Translations under genes and position numbers: made by a program
DNA from: Eubacteriales bacterium
GTDB taxonomy: Bacteria; Bacillota; Clostridia; Oscillospirales; Acutalibacteraceae
Direction of reading: 5' to 3'
DNA: 50,638 nt
Assembly (NCBI GenBank): GCA_029219885.1
Contig: JAQXUH010000037.1
Coordinates: 1-50,638 of the forward strand
Notes under the pieces: model-generated
The model's input: the letters and a program-made list of their open reading frames with translations, nothing else
Database searches by the model: none
Told to the model about the DNA's origin: nothing
Shown: positions 8,724 through 18,016 of the stretch, piece by piece
How the letters are laid out: each line of letters opens with the position of its first letter
Numbering within the stretch: the first letter of the stretch is position 1

Positions 8724-9532
8724 ATAATATCAGCAAAAAAATGGTTGAGTAAAATTATTCCTACAAAGAAAAGAATTACTACCGCAAGAGCACCGTAATC
8801 TCTTGCAGACAGCTTCATAACTTTCATTTTTGTTCTGCCCTCTCCCCCTCTGTAGCATCTGCATTCCATAGCGTAGGCAAGCTCATTTGCTCGTCTGAAT
8901 GCAGAAACGAAAAGTGGAATAAGAACAGGTATAAGTGCTTTGGCCTTATGAATTAAATTGCCTGATTCCATATCGGCACCTCGTGATTTCTGTGCCGACA
9001 TAATTTTTTCAATCTCTTCGGTGAGAGTGGGAATAAATCTCAAAGCAATTGTCATTGTCATTGAAATTGAATGAACGTCAATTTTAAAGACTTTTAAAGG
9101 CTTCATCAACCTTTCAAGTCCGTCGGTAAGCTCAGTAGGTGAAGTGGTATAGGTTAAAAGTGAGCTTATTACCACAAGGACAATTATTCTGACTGACATA
9201 AATACTGCGGTCATAATTCCGTCTTGGGTGATTTTCAGCTTACCGAGCTGTACGAGAGGTTCGCCCTCGCCGTAAAAAAGGTTAAGTATTGTGGTAAATA
9301 TAATAATTACCACAAGTGGCTTTATGCTTTTAAGCACTGTTTTCATAGGTATTTGTGAAATCAGCACAAGAAGTACGCTTGCAAGAATTACTGCCAAAAG
9401 CGAAAAAATACTTTTGCATACGAAAATCGCAACAATCAAGGCAACTGTCAAAACGATTTTCATACGGGAATCCATTTTATGAATAACGGAATTTCCCGGG
9501 AAATACTGACCTATTGTAATATCGCTAATCAT
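8720..9532 (-). CDS. ecfT: Energy-coupling factor transporter transmembrane protein EcfT
   Basis: 270-residue membrane protein with two cytoplasmic coupling segments typical of EcfT: AQKSRGADMESG and AMECRCYRGGEGRTKMK, which contain the ARG-like short motifs contacting the ATPases. It joins EcfA1/EcfA2 to exchangeable substrate-binding S components to import vitamins or metals. No S component is encoded in the window, as expected for a group II module serving several S proteins. ATGA overlap with ecfA2. Confidence 0.95.
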   Translation of the reverse strand: MISDITIGQYFPGNSVIHKMDSRMKIVLTVALIVAIFVCKSIFSLLAVILASVLLVLISQIPMKTVLKSIKPLVVIIIFTTILNLFYGEGEPLVQLGKLKITQDGIMTAVFMSVRIIVLVVISSLLTYTTSPTELTDGLERLMKPLKVFKIDVHSISMTMTIALRFIPTLTEEIEKIMSAQKSRGADMESGNLIHKAKALIPVLIPLFVSAFRRANELAYAMECRCYRGGEGRTKMKVMKLSARDYGALAVVILFFVGIILLNHFFADII

Positions 9533-10398
9533 TTTTCAGCACCTCCCGAAAGAAGTCTTTTAACCTCGTCAATTCCCTGCTCAACAGTATAAATGTTAGT
9601 TTTGCAGTCAATACCCTGAGCTTTTAATTTAAGGAAAATATCGGTTATTTCAGGAACGTTTAATCCCATTTCTCTAAGCTCGTTACCTCTTGAATAAACG
9701 CTCTCAACACTTCCCTGCATCGCAACAGCACCCTTATTCATAACGATAACACGATTACAGAGCTTGGCAACGTCCTCCATAGAATGAGAAACAAGAACAA
9801 CTGTATTACCCATTTTGTGCTGGTATTCCTTAACGAGATTCAAAATAACATCTCTGCCCTTAGGGTCAAGGCCTGCACAAGGCTCGTCGAGGATAAGTAT
9901 TTCAGGCTCCATTGCAATAATTGAGGCAATAGCAACTCGTCTTTTCTGTCCGCCTGAAAGGTCAAATGGTGACTTTTCAGCAAATGAATAATCAAGGCCT
10001 ACAAACTGCATACTCTGCTTAATGCGTCTGTCAATTTCCTCAGCGTCAAGGCCCATTTGCTTTGGCCCGAAAGCAATTTCCTTATATACAGTTTCCTCAA
10101 AAATCTGGTACTCCGGATACTGAAAGCAAAGACCTACTGCAAAACGCACCTGTCTGATTTGCTTTCTGTTCTCTTTAGACCATATATCCTTATCGTCGAG
10201 GAACACCTTACCGCTGTGAGGCTCAAGAAGTCCGTTAAGGTGCTGAATAAGCGTAGACTTTCCCGAGCCTGTATGACCGATAATGCCCACTAAATCACCT
10301 TGACGGACATCAATGCTTACATCGTTAAGAGCAGCAGTTTCAAAAGGAGTACCCACGCTGTAAAGGTATTTTAAATTTTCACAGACAAGATACGCCAT
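9529..10398 (-). CDS. ecfA2: Energy-coupling factor transporter ATPase EcfA2
   Basis: 289 residues with all ABC-ATPase motifs: Walker A GHTGSGKST, Q-loop FQYPEYQIFEETV, signature LSGGQKRRVAIA, Walker B ILILDEP and switch His (VSHSMED). Partner of EcfA1 in the heterodimeric ATPase of the ECF transporter. ATG directly follows the ecfA1 stop (TAAATG), so the genes are translationally coupled. Confidence 0.95.
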   Translation of the reverse strand: MAYLVCENLKYLYSVGTPFETAALNDVSIDVRQGDLVGIIGHTGSGKSTLIQHLNGLLEPHSGKVFLDDKDIWSKENRKQIRQVRFAVGLCFQYPEYQIFEETVYKEIAFGPKQMGLDAEEIDRRIKQSMQFVGLDYSFAEKSPFDLSGGQKRRVAIASIIAMEPEILILDEPCAGLDPKGRDVILNLVKEYQHKMGNTVVLVSHSMEDVAKLCNRVIVMNKGAVAMQGSVESVYSRGNELREMGLNVPEITDIFLKLKAQGIDCKTNIYTVEQGIDEVKRLLSGGAEK

Positions 10399-11259
10399 TT
10401 ACTGCTTTTCCTCCGTTTTAGTAATAAGATTTTTTAAAAATTCAACACAATCATCTGCGTTTAAGATTGTTTTGTCGCTTTTAAGTTTCAAGCGGTGAAC
10501 AAGCTCTGTTGACTGCGGAACATCAAGACCTAACGCTTTTATTTCGTCAACCTTGGAAAATACGTTTTCGGGAGTATTGTCGAGTTTGATTTTTCCGTCG
10601 TCGATTACAATTACTCTGTCCGCCTGAACAGCCTCGTCCATATAGTGAGTGATGAGAACGATTGTTATGCCCTCTTCGCGATTAAGCTTTTTTACGGTTT
10701 CGATAACTTCACGTCTGCCGCTTGGGTCAAGCATTGCAGTAGGCTCGTCCAAAACTATGCAGTCAGGCTTCATTGCAATAATTCCTGCAACGGCAACTCT
10801 CTGTTTCTGTCCGCCTGAAAGCTTACTTGGTGACTTTGTGCGGTACTCGTACATACCAACAGTCTTAAGTGCATCGTCAACTCGCCTGCGACACTCCTCA
10901 GGAGGAACGCCGAGATTTTCCACGCCGAAAGCCACATCCTCCTCGACAATAGAAGAAACGATTTGATTGTCAGGATTTTGGAAAACCATACCCACCTTTT
11001 TTCTTATATCAAAAATAGAATCATCGTCCTTCGTTTCCTGTCCGTCAACAAGCACCTTGCCCTTCTGCGGAAAAAGAATACCATTTGTCAGCTTGGCAAC
11101 AGTTGACTTACCGGAACCGTTATGACCGAGGACAGCGGTAAAAGAGCCTTTTTCAATTGACAAATTAAAATTTTCAAGAACGGGAACGAGTACACTTTCC
11201 TCATTGTCGCCCTCTACTTCGTAGGCAAAATCTACGTTTTGAAATTCAATTAAATTCAT
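10399..11259 (-). CDS. ecfA1: Energy-coupling factor transporter ATPase EcfA1
   Basis: 286 residues from the chosen ATG (protein begins MNLIEFQNVDFAY). Motifs: Walker A GHNGSGKST, Q-loop FQNPDNQIVSSIVEEDVAFG (typical of EcfA1/CbiO), signature LSGGQKQRVAVA, Walker B CIVLDEP, switch ITHYMDEA. The start is set by a TAATG junction: the methyltransferase stop and this ATG share one nucleotide at 11259. In-frame starts farther upstream would lie inside that gene and lack a good ribosome site. Confidence 0.94.
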   Translation of the reverse strand: MNLIEFQNVDFAYEVEGDNEESVLVPVLENFNLSIEKGSFTAVLGHNGSGKSTVAKLTNGILFPQKGKVLVDGQETKDDDSIFDIRKKVGMVFQNPDNQIVSSIVEEDVAFGVENLGVPPEECRRRVDDALKTVGMYEYRTKSPSKLSGGQKQRVAVAGIIAMKPDCIVLDEPTAMLDPSGRREVIETVKKLNREEGITIVLITHYMDEAVQADRVIVIDDGKIKLDNTPENVFSKVDEIKALGLDVPQSTELVHRLKLKSDKTILNADDCVEFLKNLITKTEEKQ

Positions 11260-12128
11260 TATTTTAACATCCATATAGCAGAAGAGCCGCAAGGCAGAAT
11301 TCTGTCCTTTGATGAAAGAGGAAGACCGATTTCGTCAGCCTCAACTCTTCCGCCTTTTTCACTTGTAATAACATCATCTAAAATATATTTCATAACAGAA
11401 GCAGAAAGTCCTGTTGTGTATGAATTAAGGAGCACCATTAAAGGCTCGTCGGAAAGCACCTGAGATACGAGAGAAACGAAATCGTAAATACTGTCCTCAA
11501 GGTGCCAGATTTCACCTTTTGGTCCTCTGCCGTAGCTTGGAGGGTCAAGAATTACAATATCGTACTTATTTCCTCGGCGGATTTCTCGCTGTACGAATTT
11601 GAAGCAGTCATCAACTATCCACCTGACATCTGCGTCTGCAACGCCTGATGCCGCAGCGTTTTCCTTAGCCCACTGAACCATACCCTTTGATGCGTCAACG
11701 TGAACAACAGAGGCACCCTCTTTAAGGCAGGCAACAGTAGCTGCACCTGTATAGGCAAAAAGGTTTAAAACTTTAACATCATCGCGTCCTGAATTACGGA
11801 TAACCTCTCGTGTGAAATCCCAATTTACTGCCTGCTCCGGAAAAAGTCCCGTATGCTTAAAGCCCATAGTTTTGATATTAAAGGTCAGGTCCTTATATCT
11901 GACCTGCCACTGTGCAGGAATATGGTTGAAGGTCTGCCACTTTCCGCCACCTGTTTTTGAACGGATATATCTTGCGTCAGGCATATACCATTGCTTGCAC
12001 TTCTTTTCGCTTTTCCATATTACCTGAGGGTCAGGACGAATAAGAATTTCTCTCGTCCAGCGTTCAAGCTTTTCGCCGTTTGTACAGTCGATAAGCTCAT
12101 AATCTTTCCAATCCTTTGAATATCTCAT
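11259..12128 (-). CDS. Class I SAM-dependent methyltransferase (RlmI-like, COG1092 type)
   Basis: 289 residues. SAM-binding motif I is VLNLFAYTGAATVACLKEGA, followed by acidic HVDASKGMVQWAKEN, and the catalytic-region motif VILDPPSYGRGPKGE. This matches the RlmI/RlmK group of rRNA cytosine-C5 or guanine methyltransferases, but the N-terminal PUA domain of RlmI is not evident, and the first 70 residues are of another type (SKTGGGKWQTFNHIPAQW). Likely substrate is rRNA; the exact base is unknown. SD AAAGGA precedes the ATG. Located between glmM and ecfA1 in the operon. Confidence 0.82.
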   Translation of the reverse strand: MRYSKDWKDYELIDCTNGEKLERWTREILIRPDPQVIWKSEKKCKQWYMPDARYIRSKTGGGKWQTFNHIPAQWQVRYKDLTFNIKTMGFKHTGLFPEQAVNWDFTREVIRNSGRDDVKVLNLFAYTGAATVACLKEGASVVHVDASKGMVQWAKENAAASGVADADVRWIVDDCFKFVQREIRRGNKYDIVILDPPSYGRGPKGEIWHLEDSIYDFVSLVSQVLSDEPLMVLLNSYTTGLSASVMKYILDDVITSEKGGRVEADEIGLPLSSKDRILPCGSSAIWMLK

Positions 12129-12159
12129 ATGGTAAAATCCTTTTAGAAATAAATAATTT

Positions 12160-13512
12160 TTACGATAATCTTTCTCTTACAACCTGTGCAATATCGTTGC
12201 CCAAGGCTGTTATATGCTCTAAATCTCTGCCCTCAAGCATAATTCTTATAAGCGGCTCTGTTCCGCTGACACGTACAAGAACTCTGCCCTCACCGTGAAG
12301 CTCCATTTCCGCCTGCTGAACAGCAGAGATAATATATTCATCATTGTTATATTTTTTCTTACCCTCGTCGGAAACCTTAACGTTAATCAGCACCTGAGGG
12401 TAAACAGTCATTATTTTTGCAAGCTCGCTGAGACTTTCGCCTGATTTTATCATTGTTTCGATAAGCTGAACTGCTGAAAGCTCGCCGTCGCCTGTTTTAG
12501 CATAGTCAAGGAAAATAACGTGACCGCTTTGCTCACCGCCTATATTACAGCCGTCCTTGAGCATTTTTTCAAGAACATATCTGTCGCCTACTGCGGTTTT
12601 AGCACAATTTATATCGTTATCCTCGCAGAATTTGAAAAAGCCCATATTGCTCATTACAGTAACAACGGCAGTATTTTTGGCAAGTCTGCCCTCGTCTTTC
12701 ATACGCTTTGAACAAATAGCAATAATCTTATCTCCGTCAACAAGCTCACCGTTTTCGTCAACTGCAAGCATTCTGTCAGCGTCGCCGTCAAAGGCAATTC
12801 CCAAATCGAGAGAAGCGTTACGAACAAAGTGCATAAGCTCCTCAGGATGAGTTGAACCGCAGTTTTTGTTAATATTCGTGCCGTCAGGAGTGTCAGAAAG
12901 CATAATGCACTTTGCACCTAAAGAAGTAAAAATCTCTTTAGCACAAACAGAGGCACTGCCGTTTGCACAGTCTATCGCAACAGTCAAACCGTCAAACCTG
13001 ACGTCTGTTGTTGACACAACGTGCTCAATATAATCTTTAACGGCTGTTTTGCAGTAAAGCCTTGAGCCGATTGCACCGCCTGTAAGCACAGGAATTTCCT
13101 CTGAATTATCAAGGATAACCGATTCGATTTCATCCTCAACAGCGTCATCGAGTTTATATCCGTTACCCTGAAAAATCTTTATGCCGTTATACTCGCAAGG
13201 ATTGTGGGAGGCGGAAATCATAATGCCTGCCTCGCATCCGTACCTTTCGGTAAGAAAAGCCACAGCAGGAGTAGGAACAACGCCCACTGAAAGCACATTA
13301 CAGCCCACTGAACACAAGCCTGCAGTAAGTGCCGCTTCAAGCATATCACCTGATGCTCTTGTGTCCTTACCGATAAGAACTGTAGGCTTTTCGGACTTGC
13401 TCTCCTTAAGCAGTACCATTGCTGCGGCTCTGCCAAGATTTAATGCAAGCTCCGATGTTAAATCAACATTAGCTTCTCCTCTTACACCGTCTGTACCGAA
13501 TAATCTGCTCAC
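12160..13512 (-). CDS. glmM: Phosphoglucosamine mutase
   Basis: 450 residues from GTG at 13510-13512; the protein begins (V/M)SRLFGTDGVRG as GlmM does, and AAAGG lies about 10 nt upstream. A TTG at 13530 would add six atypical residues. The phosphoserine loop GIMISASHNP puts the active-site serine at residue 102. The Mg site is DGDADR and the C-terminal phosphate loop is RVSGTEPLIRIMLEG. It converts glucosamine-6-phosphate to glucosamine-1-phosphate for UDP-GlcNAc and peptidoglycan. It lies 30 nt after ruvB. Confidence 0.95.
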   Translation of the reverse strand: MSRLFGTDGVRGEANVDLTSELALNLGRAAAMVLLKESKSEKPTVLIGKDTRASGDMLEAALTAGLCSVGCNVLSVGVVPTPAVAFLTERYGCEAGIMISASHNPCEYNGIKIFQGNGYKLDDAVEDEIESVILDNSEEIPVLTGGAIGSRLYCKTAVKDYIEHVVSTTDVRFDGLTVAIDCANGSASVCAKEIFTSLGAKCIMLSDTPDGTNINKNCGSTHPEELMHFVRNASLDLGIAFDGDADRMLAVDENGELVDGDKIIAICSKRMKDEGRLAKNTAVVTVMSNMGFFKFCEDNDINCAKTAVGDRYVLEKMLKDGCNIGGEQSGHVIFLDYAKTGDGELSAVQLIETMIKSGESLSELAKIMTVYPQVLINVKVSDEGKKKYNNDEYIISAVQQAEMELHGEGRVLVRVSGTEPLIRIMLEGRDLEHITALGNDIAQVVRERLS

Positions 13513-13542
13513 AAAAAACAAACCTTTCAAAGTTATTTTATA

Positions 13543-14577
13543 TTAAAGCAAAGACTGCTGTCCGTCCTGCTCAATACCGAGATGCTTATATGCCAAAGCT
13601 GTTGCATAGCGTCCACGAGGTGTTCTTGAAAGAAAGCCTATCTGCATAAGATACGGCTCATAAACATCCTCAATAGTAACTGCCTCTTCGCCTATAGCAG
13701 CGGCGATTGTTTCAAGTCCCACAGGACCGCCGTTGTAATTTTTAATCATAGTTGAAAGAAGAACTCTGTCAATATTATCAAGACCGAGCTCGTCAATTTC
13801 CATTCGTGAAAGAGCGTCAACAGCCGCCTCTCTGCTGATTACGCCGTCATATTTAACCTGAGCGAAATCACGGCTCCTCTTAAGAAGTCTGTTAGCAATA
13901 CGCGGAGTTCCTCTTGAGCGTGACGCAATTTCCATAGCACCCTCGCTGTCAACAGGAATTTCAAGTATTCCTGCACTCCTTTTTACTATTGACGAGAGTT
14001 GCTCCGGAGTATACATTTCAAGCCTGAAAATTACACCGAAACGGTCTCTAAGAGGAGCTGAAAGCTGACCTGCTCTGGTGGTAGCACCTATCAGAGTAAA
14101 ATGAGGAAGGTCAAGACGAATAGACCTTGCCGACGGACCTTTGCCGATGATAATATCAAGAGCACCGTCCTCCATTGCAGGATATAAAACCTCTTCGACC
14201 TGCCTGTTAAGACGATGAATTTCGTCAATAAAAAGCACATCGCCCTCCTGCAAATTAGTGAGAAGTGCTGCCAAGTCGCCTTGCTTTTCAATTGCCGGAC
14301 CGCTGGTTATTCTTATATTTACGCCCATTTCGTTGGCGATAATACCTGCAAGTGTGGTTTTACCAAGTCCCGGAGGGCCGTAAAGGAGCACGTGGTCGAG
14401 AGCCTCTCCTCTGCCTCTGGCGGCTTTGATGTATACAGAAAGATTTTCTTTAACCTTATCCTGACCGATATAGTCATCAAGAGTTTTAGGTCTTAAAGAA
14501 TTTTCGATATCGTTATCCTCGGGAGTAAAATCAGATGTAACTATTCTGCTCTCGAAATCCATTTCAGTTTCCTGCAT
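13543..14577 (-). CDS. ruvB: Holliday junction branch-migration helicase RuvB
   Basis: 344 residues, typical for RuvB. Walker [12 protein letters not shown], Walker [11 protein letters not shown], sensor [16 protein letters not shown] and C-terminal winged-helix domain [23 protein letters not shown] are all present. It forms the hexameric motor that drives Holliday junctions with RuvA. Start at 14577 is supported by AGGAGGT 7 nt upstream. It lies 12 nt after ruvA. Confidence 0.97.
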   Translation of the reverse strand: MQETEMDFESRIVTSDFTPEDNDIENSLRPKTLDDYIGQDKVKENLSVYIKAARGRGEALDHVLLYGPPGLGKTTLAGIIANEMGVNIRITSGPAIEKQGDLAALLTNLQEGDVLFIDEIHRLNRQVEEVLYPAMEDGALDIIIGKGPSARSIRLDLPHFTLIGATTRAGQLSAPLRDRFGVIFRLEMYTPEQLSSIVKRSAGILEIPVDSEGAMEIASRSRGTPRIANRLLKRSRDFAQVKYDGVISREAAVDALSRMEIDELGLDNIDRVLLSTMIKNYNGGPVGLETIAAAIGEEAVTIEDVYEPYLMQIGFLSRTPRGRYATALAYKHLGIEQDGQQSLL

Positions 14578-14589
14578 TTAAGTTACCTC

Positions 14590-15195
14590 CTAAAGATTTT
14601 TTGAAAGCTGTTTAAGTCCCAGCCTAATCATTTCATCAACGGACAAAGATTTATCCATAGCACCCACAGCCATTGAGGCATCGGACTGAGAAAAGCCCAA
14701 AGACACAAGAGCCGCCACAGCCTCGGCACAATCGTTATCAGCAACTGCTGACGCTGCACCCATAACAGACTGAGATGCACTGTCGGAAGCAATACTTCCC
14801 ATTTTGTCCTTAAGCTCAAGAACTACTCTTTCTGCCGTTTTTTTGCCGACGCCTTGAGCACGAGTAATAGATTTTGAATCCCCTGATGCAATGCACAGAG
14901 CAAGCTTATCAGGAGAAAGCTCCGAAAGAATTGACGCTGCTGCTTTAGGTCCTACGCCTGAAACTGTAATGAGTAGCTTGAAAGCGTCAAGCTCCGCAAG
15001 CGTTGCAAAGCCGTACAAGTCCATAGCGTCTTCACGGACAGCAAGATGAGTATACACATTCACCTCGTCGCCCACCTTACCTAAATCTCTGACTGTATTC
15101 AGCGTTGTAAAGCATTTAAATCCCACTCCACCGCATTCAACTACAATATAGCTTACATCTGCTACGGTAAGTGTTCCTCTTAAATTATATATCAT
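14590..15195 (-). CDS. ruvA: Holliday junction DNA helicase subunit RuvA
   Basis: 201 residues: N-terminal OB domain (MIYNLRGTLTVADVSYIVVE), tandem HhH region (FKLLITVSGVGPKAAASILSELS and ITRAQGVGKKTAERVVLELKD), and C-terminal RuvB-binding domain (EAVAALVSLGFSQSDAS). It binds four-way junctions and loads RuvB. SD AAGGTG precedes the ATG; 11 nt after ruvC. Confidence 0.97.
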   Translation of the reverse strand: MIYNLRGTLTVADVSYIVVECGGVGFKCFTTLNTVRDLGKVGDEVNVYTHLAVREDAMDLYGFATLAELDAFKLLITVSGVGPKAAASILSELSPDKLALCIASGDSKSITRAQGVGKKTAERVVLELKDKMGSIASDSASQSVMGAASAVADNDCAEAVAALVSLGFSQSDASMAVGAMDKSLSVDEMIRLGLKQLSKNL

Positions 15196-15206
15196 AAATC
15201 TTCACC

Positions 15207-15707
15207 TTATAATCGTGACTGCAAATTCCCCATAATCGAGCCGCTGCAATGGCCGTGACATATTGCCATAGCAAGTGCATCAGCGGTATCGTCAGGCTTT
15301 GGTATTTTAGGAAGTCCAAGCATTACTCTCGTCATTTCCTGCACCTGTTTCTTTTCTGCTCTGCCGTAGCCTACCACCGCTTGCTTAACCTGAAGCGGTG
15401 TATATTCGCAGATATCAACACCGTAATTCTGTGCCGAAAGAGTAATTACACCCCTTGCCTGTGCAACATCAATAACAGTCTTGGCGTTATTGTTGTAGAA
15501 AAGCTTTTCCATACTCATAACCTCAGGCTTGTACTTTTCAAACAGATAGCACATATCGTTGTAGATAGTCTGAAGTCTTAAAGGAAAAGGAGTGTGGGCC
15601 TCAGTTGTAATAGCACCATAACCTAATACCCTGAATTTATTTGCGTTATATTCCAATACTCCCCAACCAACAATTGCGTATCCGGGGTCTATACCAAGAA
15701 TAATCAT
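15207..15707 (-). CDS. ruvC: Crossover junction endodeoxyribonuclease RuvC
   Basis: 166 residues, RNase H fold. Acidic catalytic residues are visible: D7 (GIDPGYAIVGWG), the Glu of SMEKLFYNNN, and the two Asp of DDTADALAMAICH. It resolves Holliday junctions processed by RuvAB. SD is a weak GGAG about 9 nt before the ATG. First gene of the thirteen-gene operon that runs to clpE. Confidence 0.96.
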   Translation of the reverse strand: MIILGIDPGYAIVGWGVLEYNANKFRVLGYGAITTEAHTPFPLRLQTIYNDMCYLFEKYKPEVMSMEKLFYNNNAKTVIDVAQARGVITLSAQNYGVDICEYTPLQVKQAVVGYGRAEKKQVQEMTRVMLGLPKIPKPDDTADALAMAICHGHCSGSIMGNLQSRL

Positions 15708-15735
15708 ACAAAGTTCTCCATTTTATAGTCGTATA

Positions 15736-15764
15736 ATTATATCATATCAATGTGCGATAATCAA
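15736..15764 (-). promoter_or_regulatory. Promoter of the ruvC-clpE operon
   Basis: TTGATT (15759-15764), 17-bp spacer, TATAAT (15736-15741) on the minus strand, about 30 nt upstream of the ruvC start. Confidence 0.75.
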
Positions 15765-15802
15765 TAAATAATATATAAATTATAATTAAAAGTTTACAAT
15801 TA

Positions 15803-15834
15803 AAAAAAGAGACTATAAATATATAGCCTCTTTT
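15803..15834 (-). terminator. Terminator after LicC-type gene
   Basis: On the minus strand, AAAGAGgCTATA pairs across a short AT loop with TATAGtCTCTTT, followed by seven T. It insulates the upstream gene from the ruvC promoter. Confidence 0.8.
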
Positions 15835-15848
15835 ATATCTGTTAGCAC

Positions 15849-16745
15849 TTAACTTTGAGTATAGTATCTTTCATCAATTCTGCAAAGGTCTTCAAATGTA
15901 TCAATTTCGGATGTATCCTCAAATGTACATTTACGAACATATATCTCTGCTTCGTCCGGATAAAAATGGCAAAGTACATCATCATAAAAACACTCTTTAC
16001 CATGAGGAGTATTGAGGAAAATTTCTTCAACCTTATCAGCGAAAAGCTTTCCCGTCTTTTCGTCATAATAAGCAATTCCAAACATATGATAGCAATTTCT
16101 TCCGCCTTTGTGCAAATCAGTTATACGACGATTGCTATCAGTATCAAAGCACCAGTCATCTGTTTTTTCAACAGGAACTCCAAGATAATTACTCTTATAC
16201 TGATATTTGGTTATGAGATTTTTATTGTTCAAAAATATATCAGATTCAAAAATGTACGAACTGCCCATTTTATCTTTTAAAAGATATGCTGATGAAATAT
16301 TGTTATAGGACATATATTTGTCATTATCAACAAATTTAATATTCGGATATTTATACTTTAATTGGTCAAAAACCTCTTTCAAATATCCACGAATAATAAT
16401 TATCTCCTCAATTCCCACATCTAAACAAGCATCAATCAAGGTATCAATAATTCTTATTCCGTTAACATTGACTAGTGGTTTTGGAGTGTTTATTGTAATC
16501 GGAAGCATTCTCGTTCCCATTCCTGCCGCAATAAAAATTGCTCGTTTAACTCTGTATGGTTCAAGAACGTCAAGTCCTTTTGGTGTTATACTGTTATTTT
16601 CAATATATCCAAGTTTAGACATATCTTCTATTGCACTGTTAAGTTCATCAATAGAAAAGCCTGTTTTACAAGCGATTTCTTTAATATTTACCTCTTCTTT
16701 TTTCTCAAGCTCTGTTAATATGGTAAATTCATATTCTTTAAGCAT
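15849..16745 (-). CDS. Winged-helix/LicC-type sugar-phosphate or phosphocholine nucleotidyltransferase
   Basis: 298 residues. Residues 1-65 form a winged helix (FTILTELEKKEEVNIKEIAC and a wing ending in SKLGYIENNSITPKG). Then comes a LicC-like nucleotidyltransferase with pyrophosphorylase loop IFIAAGMGTRMLPITINTPKPL, YNNISSAYLL, and ESDIFLNNK carrying the metal Asp. LicC uses CTP to activate phosphocholine for surface decoration. In related clostridial proteins such a module is often followed by a kinase domain, absent here. The ATG at 16743-16745 has GAGGTG 7 nt upstream and is preferred over an in-frame start at 16796 that would overlap the promoter. Divergent from an octopine-dehydrogenase-like gene. 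The activated substrate is not certain. Confidence 0.82.
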   Translation of the reverse strand: MLKEYEFTILTELEKKEEVNIKEIACKTGFSIDELNSAIEDMSKLGYIENNSITPKGLDVLEPYRVKRAIFIAAGMGTRMLPITINTPKPLVNVNGIRIIDTLIDACLDVGIEEIIIIRGYLKEVFDQLKYKYPNIKFVDNDKYMSYNNISSAYLLKDKMGSSYIFESDIFLNNKNLITKYQYKSNYLGVPVEKTDDWCFDTDSNRRITDLHKGGRNCYHMFGIAYYDEKTGKLFADKVEEIFLNTPHGKECFYDDVLCHFYPDEAEIYVRKCTFEDTSEIDTFEDLCRIDERYYTQS

Positions 16746-16764
16746 AACTTTCACCTCATCCCAA

Positions 16765-16793
16765 ATTATAACATCAAATTTCTTGGCAGTCAA
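16765..16793 (-). promoter_or_regulatory. Promoter of LicC-type gene
   Basis: TTGACT (16788-16793), 17 bp, TATAAT (16765-16770) on the minus strand, back to back with the promoter of the divergent dehydrogenase gene. Confidence 0.8.
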
Positions 16794-16819
16794 CAAAAAT
16801 GGCGTTCTGATTCAAATCA

Positions 16820-16848
16820 TTGACAAACAGAAATTTTAAAGTTATTAT
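16820..16848 (+). promoter_or_regulatory. Promoter of octopine-dehydrogenase-like gene
   Basis: TTGACA (16820-16825), 17 bp, TATTAT (16843-16848), with the ATG about 40 nt downstream. Confidence 0.8.
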
Positions 16849-16886
16849 GTTATTATGACGTTATTTCTAACTTAAGGAGAACTGTT

Positions 16887-17966
16887 ATGAAGATTACTGT
16901 TGTAGGCGGTGGAAACATCGCAACTCAGTTTGCCGTGCATTGTGCAAATAAAAGTAACGATGTAACAATACTTACATCAAAACCGGAATGTTTTTCAAAA
17001 AATCTCAGTATTATCAGTAAGGATGGTTCCTTGTTTCTTTCAGGCGAAATAAAAAATGCGACAGATAATCCGAGCGAGGCAATAAACAATGCCGAACTGA
17101 TTTTTATTTGCGTACCGTCATTCTGTATGGAAAGTTACGCTGAAAAAATCACACCTTTTCTAAAAAAAGGAGCCATTATTATGCTTGTTCCCGGAACAGG
17201 CGGCGGTGAATGTGCTTTTAAAAAGGCACTTGACGGAGGTTGCACGATAGCAGGTATTCAGCGTGTTCCATCGGTAGCAAGATTAAAAGAATATGGAAAA
17301 TGTGTGTGTGCAACCGGTTACAGAGATGAATTGTTTGTTTCTGCAATTCCCCATAAGAATACAGATGAATGCTGTGAAATAATACAAAATATTTTTGATA
17401 TAAAATGCAGTCCCCTTCCAAACTATCTCTCGTTGACATTGACACCGTCAAACCCTATTTTGCACACAACAAGACTTTATAATATATTCGGCGATTATCA
17501 CGACGGAAAAAGCTATGATTCTCTCCCGCTTTTCTACGAAGATTGGGATAACAAAAGTTCTGAACTCCTTTTTAGATGTGATGAAGAGGTGCAGAACATT
17601 TGCAACAAAATTCCATGTTTTGATTTATCATATGTTAAGTCGCTGAAAATTCATTATGAAAGTCCTACAATAGATGCTATGACTAAAAAAATCAGTAGTA
17701 TTGATGGTTTTAAAGGGCTTAAAACTCCGTCAATTCATACTGAAGGCGGCTACGTTCCTGATTTAAATTCAAGATATTTCGTCGCTGATTTTTCCTACGG
17801 ATTGGCAATAATTAAACAAATCGCCGATTTATGCGGTGTTGAAACAGAAAACATAAATACCGTTTTAGACTGGTATAAAAAAATAAGAATTGACAAAAAA
17901 ATGTTTAACTATCACGACTACGGCATAGACAGTTATGAAAAATTCATTGATTTTTATAGTATGTAG
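16887..17966 (+). CDS. NAD/NADP octopine/nopaline dehydrogenase-family protein
   Basis: 359 residues. N-terminal Rossmann motif ITVVGGGNIATQFAVHCA (GxGxxA-like), IFICVPSFCMESYAEKI, and LVPGTGGGECAFKKAL. The C-terminal half contains LTPSNPILHTTRLYNIFGDY, with the conserved NPxxH of the octopine dehydrogenase family (catalytic His region). These enzymes reductively condense an amino acid with a 2-oxo acid or related carbonyl. The substrate here is unknown. SD AAGGAG precedes the ATG. Divergent from the LicC-type gene (141 nt apart), suggesting a shared role such as making or modifying a surface or opine-like metabolite, which is inference. Confidence 0.82.
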   Translation: MKITVVGGGNIATQFAVHCANKSNDVTILTSKPECFSKNLSIISKDGSLFLSGEIKNATDNPSEAINNAELIFICVPSFCMESYAEKITPFLKKGAIIMLVPGTGGGECAFKKALDGGCTIAGIQRVPSVARLKEYGKCVCATGYRDELFVSAIPHKNTDECCEIIQNIFDIKCSPLPNYLSLTLTPSNPILHTTRLYNIFGDYHDGKSYDSLPLFYEDWDNKSSELLFRCDEEVQNICNKIPCFDLSYVKSLKIHYESPTIDAMTKKISSIDGFKGLKTPSIHTEGGYVPDLNSRYFVADFSYGLAIIKQIADLCGVETENINTVLDWYKKIRIDKKMFNYHDYGIDSYEKFIDFYSM

Positions 17967-18016
17967 CAGAATTTCATTAACGTAAAAGATAAATTTAAGA
18001 ACGCACAAAGCTATCA

